Source: Macrotis lagotis
Lineage: Eukaryota > Chordata > Mammalia > Peramelemorphia > Peramelidae
Assembly (NCBI RefSeq): GCF_037893015.1
Contig: NC_133664.1
Location: 127,826,478 to 127,890,477, forward strand
DNA: 64,000 nt
Direction: 5' to 3'
Shown piece by piece: positions 58,621-64,000 of this stretch (the first letter of the stretch is position 1; every line of letters begins with the position of its first letter). The position numbers were made by a program, and so were the translations under genes. The notes under the pieces were generated by a model that did not search any database, was not told where the DNA came from, and worked only from the letters and a program-made list of their open reading frames with translations.

Positions 58621-58865
58621 TTCTCATCATTTCTTAAACCACAATAGTATTCCATTAAAATCATGTACCATTCTCCAATTGAACTATGCCTCTATTTCCA
58701 GTTCTAGAATATCATACAAAGAGCTGCTATAAATATTTTTGTGCAAATAGCTTCTTCCCCTCCCCTTTTTTAATCTCTTTGGAATATAGACCTAGTAGTG
58801 TTATTGCTGGATCAAGTGGTAAGTACAGTTTTATATCTATGCCAGAAATTTCTTAAGATTGAACT
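58621..58865 (-). mobile_element. L1 LINE 3' end, right part
   Basis: ACAATAGTATTCCATTAAAATC, AAAGAGCTGCTATAAATATTTTTG and ATAGACCTAGTAGTGTTATTGCTGG complete the reversed L1 3' region. Confidence 0.85.
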
Positions 58866-58869
58866 AATC

Positions 58870-60070
58870 CTCAAAGAGTTACATTAGAAGGTAGAACACC
58901 CATGTTATGTAAACAGATGTGTATATTGCAAGGTAAGGTATGATGGAAGCAAAGGTGAGATCCTGAAAAAATGCTTTAGAAAAATCTGAGTGAAAAGAAA
59001 ATATTTTCAGCTGGTGATATCAAGAATTCAAAGAAGAAATGACACTTGAATGGAAACTTAGAGAAAGCAGATTCTGGAAAAGGCAAAGATGAGAGGGGAA
59101 TTCATTCCAGGAATGGTGCCTGTACTTTATGGATACTTGGAGGCAAAAGAAGTGTAATACCAACTGAATGATTAGAAGCCCAATTTTGCTTAGATTATGT
59201 GAAGAAGCAATAAGTAATAAAGATATAAAGACAAATAAGAGCCATATTGTGAACTGTCTTAGATGTCAAGCTAAAGACTCTGCATTTTATTTTAGGAATA
59301 GGGAGTCACTGAAGGTTTTGGTGAGAGAAACATGTGCAACATGTGCAAATCTATGATTTGGGATATTACTTTGGCAGCTGTATAAAGACTAAATTAGAGT
59401 CAGAATCAGAGACCAGTAAGGAAACTATTAACAATAATGTAAATGAAAGATGTTGAGGGGTTTAAAATCAAGGATAGCATCATGAAAAAGAGAAAAACAT
59501 GTAAAGAATTTATAGGTCTTAGCAATTAGTTAATTATGGGAAATGAAGAAAAGGGAATAATCAAAGATGATTCCAGTGTTTTCCATCTTAGTAGGTGGGA
59601 AGTTCATCAACAGAAGGAATATATTTAAGGGTGAGGGAAATTAATATATTAAATCTAAGTTGACTAAAAGTCATTCACATGGAGATATTTAGCAGATAAC
59701 TCCTACAGGACTGGAGTTCAGACAGCACTGGAGTTCAGAGGAGGGAGAAAAGGCTGACTATATAGATTTGGGTAAATAAAAGTAAATAATTAACATCAGA
59801 GTAATGAACTTATCAAGAAAGAGAAAAGTAAAAATTAAAAAGTGCTGGAGACAGGCATAAGAGACACCTATATTTATGGATAGAAGGATGATAAATAAGC
59901 AAGGGAGAAAGATAAAAACAATAAGGGAGGTACCACAGAAGTCTAGAAAGGAAAAGAGCACACAGAAAGAATGGGCGGGGGGGCAGTATCAACAATACAA
60001 AATGCTTCAGGAAGTTCAAAGAGGATAAAGACAGAGAAGAGGGAATGGACTTTGGCAATCCAAGTTTGAC
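58870..60070 (-). mobile_element. Long L2 LINE copy
   Basis: On the + strand: ATTCATTCCAGGAATGG, AATAGGGAGTCACTGAAGG, TTACTTTGGCAGCTGTATAAAG, GACCAGTAAGGAAACTATTAAC, then TTCAGGAAGTTCAAAGAGGATAAAG. These are reversed L2 reverse-transcriptase and 3' wording in correct order over about 1.2 kb. Frames are broken. Confidence 0.75.
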
Positions 60071-60234
60071 TTGGACAGATTATTAACCTGAATATCTAAC
60101 GAAATAGTCACAGAGTGCTAAGAAAGTGAACTTCGGTGTATTTGGTTCAGAGTTGTAAACTTTAAAAAGTTGAAAAAGCCACTGTGGGGAATGCGGAAGC
60201 ACATCAGAGATATGATCACATAGCAATAAGAATC

Positions 60235-60580
60235 CAGTGTGTTTGTGCCTCCATTCCATCCTCAAACTTTTTTTACTATGAGTGGAATGACCTCACCCTC
60301 TGCCTGATTAAATTTTATTATTTACATTCAAATACCATCTCCTTTATGAAGCTTTCCTTGTTCCTCCAATCAGAAGGAACCTCCTACGTCATGTAGTACC
60401 TCATGTTTACTTCTCTAAGATATTCTATTTTGTATATGAGTCATCTCCTTTACTAGACTATTAGTTTCTTGAAAGTAAGGGCTATATCTCATTTACCTTT
60501 ATTTCTTCCCTTGAAAAGTCCCTTGAATATAACAAGGGTTTAATAAAAATGTGCTGAATCAATGGTTAAATATTGAATGG
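60235..60580 (+). mobile_element. L2 LINE 3' end
   Basis: TCAAATACCATCTCCTTTATGAAGC, TTTCCTTGTTCCTCCAATC, AAGGGCTATATCTCATTTACC and TTTAATAAAAATGTGCTGAATC in order. It lies opposite in orientation to the preceding L2. Confidence 0.88.
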
Positions 60581-60584
60581 AGGC

Positions 60585-61055
60585 TCCTTTGTCACTTTTC
60601 CTTTAACATCCTGCCCTTGTAAGTACTTCTACTGCCAACCTCTCTTCTTAGTCTCAGTTCTCTCTCTAGGGGAGCCAACAAAAAGTTGTAGTTTTCCTAG
60701 TGACCATTTATTCATTAAAATTGGTCTTAATCCAAATTTTATTTAGAATCAGGGAACTGCCCACAACTAAAAGTAATGGCCTTTAGGCACAAGCCACCAG
60801 TGTGAAGAAGTGCTTTCCATTTCTGATGGAAATTCTTTATTTGTCTTATGCAAAAATGTTCTAACACATTATCAGTCAACCAACTTCTGGAGTAGAACAG
60901 GCTATACAAAATCATTTAACTTTCATCTTTATCCCTTCACATTTTATTTTCTTGGAAGTTGTATTTTTGCTTTTAATAGTGAAACTTCTTGAGGATAAAA
61001 TGAGCTACAAATTATAAAATATGTGGCTGTTTAAATTCAGTATTTATTGATATAT
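60585..61055. other. Intergenic, nothing recognised
   Basis: No gene or clear repeat. Confidence 0.35.
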
Positions 61056-61059
61056 ACTA

Positions 61060-61290
61060 TGACATAGTATATCATTAGGATGATGGAAAACCTAGGCTTG
61101 AATCCTGCTCCTAACACTTTATAATTGTATGATCATAGACATTTAGAGATTTTTCATCTGTAAAATTGGAATAAGAAAACCCATTCTACCTATCTGGTAG
61201 GGTTATTAAAAGACTTTAATGACATGCTATATGTAAAGTATTTTAAGCACCATGTGAAAGTTATATCTCTCAATAATGTGTGAAGAATTT
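61060..61290 (+). mobile_element. MIR-type SINE
   Basis: GGCTTGAATCCTGCTCCTAAC, TCATCTGTAAAATTGGAATAAG, CTATCTGGTAGGGTTATTAAAAG and ATGTAAAGTATTTTAAGCACC give a complete MIR core and tail. Confidence 0.88.
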
Positions 61291-61294
61291 TGGA

Positions 61295-61695
61295 AATTAA
61301 TAAATAGTCTAAATCCTATTTCTCTGGAAAAATACAATTTCTTTTCAATGCAAGGAAAATTTCAAGAAACTATTTCCCCCCTTTGTTTAAAAAAGCACAT
61401 TTTTGGATGCCTCTAGTCTATCATTTATACCCTAATTTATCTCTTATTTCTTAAATTATCTCTCATTTCTTGAAATAGATCAACTGACCTCAGAGAACCT
61501 CACCAGGATTAGGATAAAAAAAAAAAGATTGTGATGCCTCCAGAAAGAGTTCAGTCTAACTGACTGTGGCAACAGTAATAGAAGTGCTGTAGATAAAGAG
61601 CCAAGGCTGTATTTCAGCCAAGAAAAAGATCCCTCAGCATAGTAATTTTAGCCTGTTCCACTAAAAGGAGGTACTAGCTGTGGGTCACATCAAAT
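61295..61695. other. Intergenic, nothing recognised
   Basis: An A run at about 61517-61528 is the only low-complexity feature. Confidence 0.35.
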
Positions 61696-61699
61696 AATT

Positions 61700-61940
61700 T
61701 CCCACACAGAAGCTGGAGGCTTTTCTTTATTCCTTCCTCCTCCAGTTATTAGTACTCTCTCCCTCTTAAATTACTTTGCTTTTATTTCTTTGTATTCATA
61801 TTATGTCCCCTAGTAAAATATAAGATCCCGAAAAGGCAAAAAACTTTTTATTTTTTTTAGCTTTGTACACCCAATTCCTATTCTAGTGCCTTATATATAG
61901 TAGGTACTTAATACATGGTTACTAAATTACATTGAAAAAA
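61700..61940 (+). mobile_element. L2 LINE 3' end
   Basis: TATTCCTTCCTCCTCC at the left and TCCTATTCTAGTGCCTTATATATAG with TAGGTACTTAATACATGG at the right are L2 terminal wording. Confidence 0.8.
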
Positions 61941-61944
61941 GATT

Positions 61945-62125
61945 ATAGATTTGGGTTCAGAAAATAATTTAGAGTCCATAAAATCCAAATTCCTTATTTT
62001 ATGCATGAGGAAACTGAGGCATCAAGAGGTTAGATGACTTTGCCATGGTCACACCTGTAAAAAGTATCTGAAATAGGATATGAACCCAAAGTCTTTCTGA
62101 CTCCAAGTCCAGTACACCATGCTGC
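61945..62125 (-). mobile_element. MIR-type SINE
   Basis: ATGCATGAGGAAACTGAGGC, AAGAGGTTAGATGACTTTGCC, GATATGAACCCAAAGTC and CAGTACACCATGCTGC in reverse order. Confidence 0.85.
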
Positions 62126-62214
62126 TCTCAAGGAAATGGGGAGAGATCAGATGAAAGAAAGGATAGTACTCTGATGAGAAGGGACAGGAAAGAAATTCTT
62201 ACCAATTCTCAACG

Positions 62215-62345
62215 TAGATAGAAATTTATTGAGCATGTCTTGTTTTCCAAGCCTATGCTAGGTGCTAGGATTACAAATATAAGCAAGTAAAACAATCTCA
62301 AGAATCTTATATTCAAGTGGAATTAAATCATCCATAAAGAGGTAA
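62215..62345 (-). mobile_element. L2 LINE terminus
   Basis: AATTTATTGAGCATGTCTTG, GCCTATGCTAGGTGCTAGG and CAAGAATCTTATATTCAAGTGG are reversed L2 terminal wording. Confidence 0.75.
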
Positions 62346-62683
62346 TGAAAAGTAGAAGTTGTATGATATCCCTGAATAAGATTTAGCATTATCTCAAAAG
62401 AATTTTGTTATTTTTTCTATCTTATAAATAATTTTTATATTAATTTTAGTAGTAATTTCTAATTGATTCATCTTAATTGGTTCCATCTATCCATGAACAA
62501 TTGTTCAGGTATTTAGAGCATTATAAATTTGGGATTAGGGAAAAGTTAAAGTAAGCTTATACCCAGTTTTCCAGAGAACCCAGTTTTGTTTCAAAGATGC
62601 TTTTAAAGTTAAATTTTCAAAAACAAGATGCCACAGCTACCTAGTATCTAAAATATATTCAGTCACACTCCAATATATCAAAA
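62346..62683. other. Intergenic, nothing recognised
   Basis: AT-rich, without a nameable repeat. Confidence 0.35.
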
Positions 62684-62880
62684 TGTAAGATTTTGCAAGA
62701 ATTCACAATGACTAGGATATCCAGCATGAGCAAGCAGAAAAGAGAGGGTTTATTAGTTAAGGCCTAGGCATACTCCAGCTGATGGCAATTCAGATTTATG
62801 GCTGCTCAGTCATAATTTTTATAGCATGCAAGAAAGACCTAAATTCTGAAATATTATTCATATTCAGGGAACACCAAACA
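62684..62880 (-). mobile_element. Probable LTR 3' fragment
   Basis: On the minus strand TATAAAAA (62816-62823) is followed 60 bp later by AATAAA (62749-62754) and by a pyrimidine-rich ACCCTCTC stretch. The possible terminus is TTACA at 62684. The U3 end is not identifiable and no duplication was matched. Confidence 0.45.
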
Positions 62881-62889
62881 CTCTTGCAC

Positions 62890-63115
62890 TTTGAGACAAT
62901 GGAAAGAGAATTGGTTTTAGAGTCAAAAAACCCATAGTCAAATCCAACACATGATATTTTCTGTGTATTTGACTTTTAGACAACCTTTTTCATTAGTTTT
63001 CTCATCTGTAAAATGAAAGAGTTGTACTAAATGGCCTCTGGAGGCTGGTTCCATGTATAGATATGACTTTATCTGTGCATCAAAGATCACACATAAAAAG
63101 AGAAGTTCCAAATTC
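62890..63115 (+). mobile_element. MIR-type SINE
   Basis: GGTTTTAGAGTCAAAAAACCC, TTTCTCATCTGTAAAATG, AGAGTTGTACTAAATGGCC and GGCTGGTTCCATGTATAG in order. Confidence 0.75.
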
Positions 63116-63124
63116 TGAGTCAGA

Positions 63125-64000
63125 AAAGTCAAGGTCTAGAAGACAAGGGATTAGGAACTGAATTTTTTTTAAAGATAAAAACAATTCCTTGTTAATGTTA
63201 TCCTTTCAAATATCCCCTCATTTCATTCAGAAATGCTTTATAAGAACCCAGTTATAAATTTTACTACTTAAGAGCCTTTACTTCCTCTTTTGAATTTTTT
63301 AAAGAGCTTGTTTATTCAAATATTTCAGAGGTTAAAGCTCTGGAAATTTTTTATCTCAGACACTGTGTCTCCAACACTTCATAGTAGCTGAGACAGGGAC
63401 TTAGATTTCATCTCTGCTTGCAGTCAATTTGCATGATGTCATGAAAAAGACTTCAAAATATGAGATGTCATGATATTGTTCGGTAGCAAGATGCCAATTT
63501 TCTCTTTATCATCAAAGAACAGATGTAGTAAGCAATCACAGTTACATCAAGATTATAGGACATATATAACCATTCTGAGAAGAAGCTAATTCTAATACAT
63601 TTCTAAATCTATAAATAACTCTAAAATATGCTTATGTATGCTATGTTTTTCATTGCATGAGCTAGCATGAAAACATATCTCTTCATCTTGAATGGCTGAA
63701 AGATTTCTAAAAAAAAATTAAGAAATCAATTATATCATTTTAGAAGCTGCACGCTGATTCCAGTGACTTGAGAAAAAAGCAAATGATGGATTTTGAAGTG
63801 CTTGTACCCATTGTTTACAAACTTAACTCTTTGCCATTTTCCTTCCAAGTAAAATAAATGTACAAAAAGCTGAAAGTGTACACAAAAGATATACATCTAT
63901 AACTAAATCTCTAGGTCAATCTATGTTTTCACACATTTTTATAAAGAAGCTAAAACATCTAATAAAAATAATCTCATAGAAAATGATCTGTCAAAGCCAA
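63125..64000. other. Intergenic, nothing recognised
   Basis: AT-rich sequence to the end of the window. No gene, repeat or RNA is supported. Confidence 0.35.

Overview
The window is vertebrate nuclear DNA, very probably from a marsupial. The backbone is AT-rich and packed with interspersed repeats. The commonest is a short tRNA-derived SINE whose body ends in a TTGCCTTGCAAAAACC-type tail, a family I associate with marsupials. The form with ATAATTACCTAGCTGTGTGG is one I recall from Australian marsupials, perhaps dasyuromorphs; that narrower placement is recollection, not something tested here. There is no bacterial or plasmid signature, no operon and no CRISPR array.

Only one host protein-coding gene is supported: an intronless TMEM229A on the + strand (about 50772-51938). 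It sits in the only strong CpG island (about 50160-51960). An in-frame polyglycine-coding (GGA)n tract lies just upstream of the start I chose. A candidate poly(A) signal lies near 52512. The island and its flanks (about 49.0-52.8 kb) carry no recognisable young repeats.

The rest is layers of mobile-element remains. 1-4.9 kb: SINEs, MIR-type elements and an L2 3' end carrying two microsatellites. About 5.2-9.4 kb: a degenerate but nearly complete RTE-clade LINE on the minus strand. About 9.8-10.5 kb: an LTR. 11.3-12.3 kb: a CR1/L3-type LINE tail and a SINE with clean duplications. 14.0-15.6 kb: an L1 ORF2 fragment (minus). 16.5-18.8 kb: an L1 3' half interrupted by a second repeat and by a solo LTR. 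22.5-26.2 kb: a 5'-truncated L1 (plus). 26.3-26.8 kb: a solo LTR inserted in an older SINE, with a perfect 6-bp duplication. 26.9-50 kb: old L2 pieces, L1 3' ends, LTR pieces, MIRs, about ten younger SINEs and many microsatellites. 52.8-64 kb: more of the same, including a long L2 on the minus strand (58.9-60.1 kb) and an L1 3' end split by a SINE.

No undescribed biological system is evident. The most useful oddities are structural: a SINE with a triplicated 24-bp head, a SINE whose middle is replaced by about 155 bp of foreign sequence inside one pair of duplications, nested insertions that give a relative chronology, a short RTE derivative that keeps only the ends of the long RTE copy, and the polyglycine leader in frame with TMEM229A. 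Edges of old repeats are approximate because they were judged by eye against remembered family sequences.
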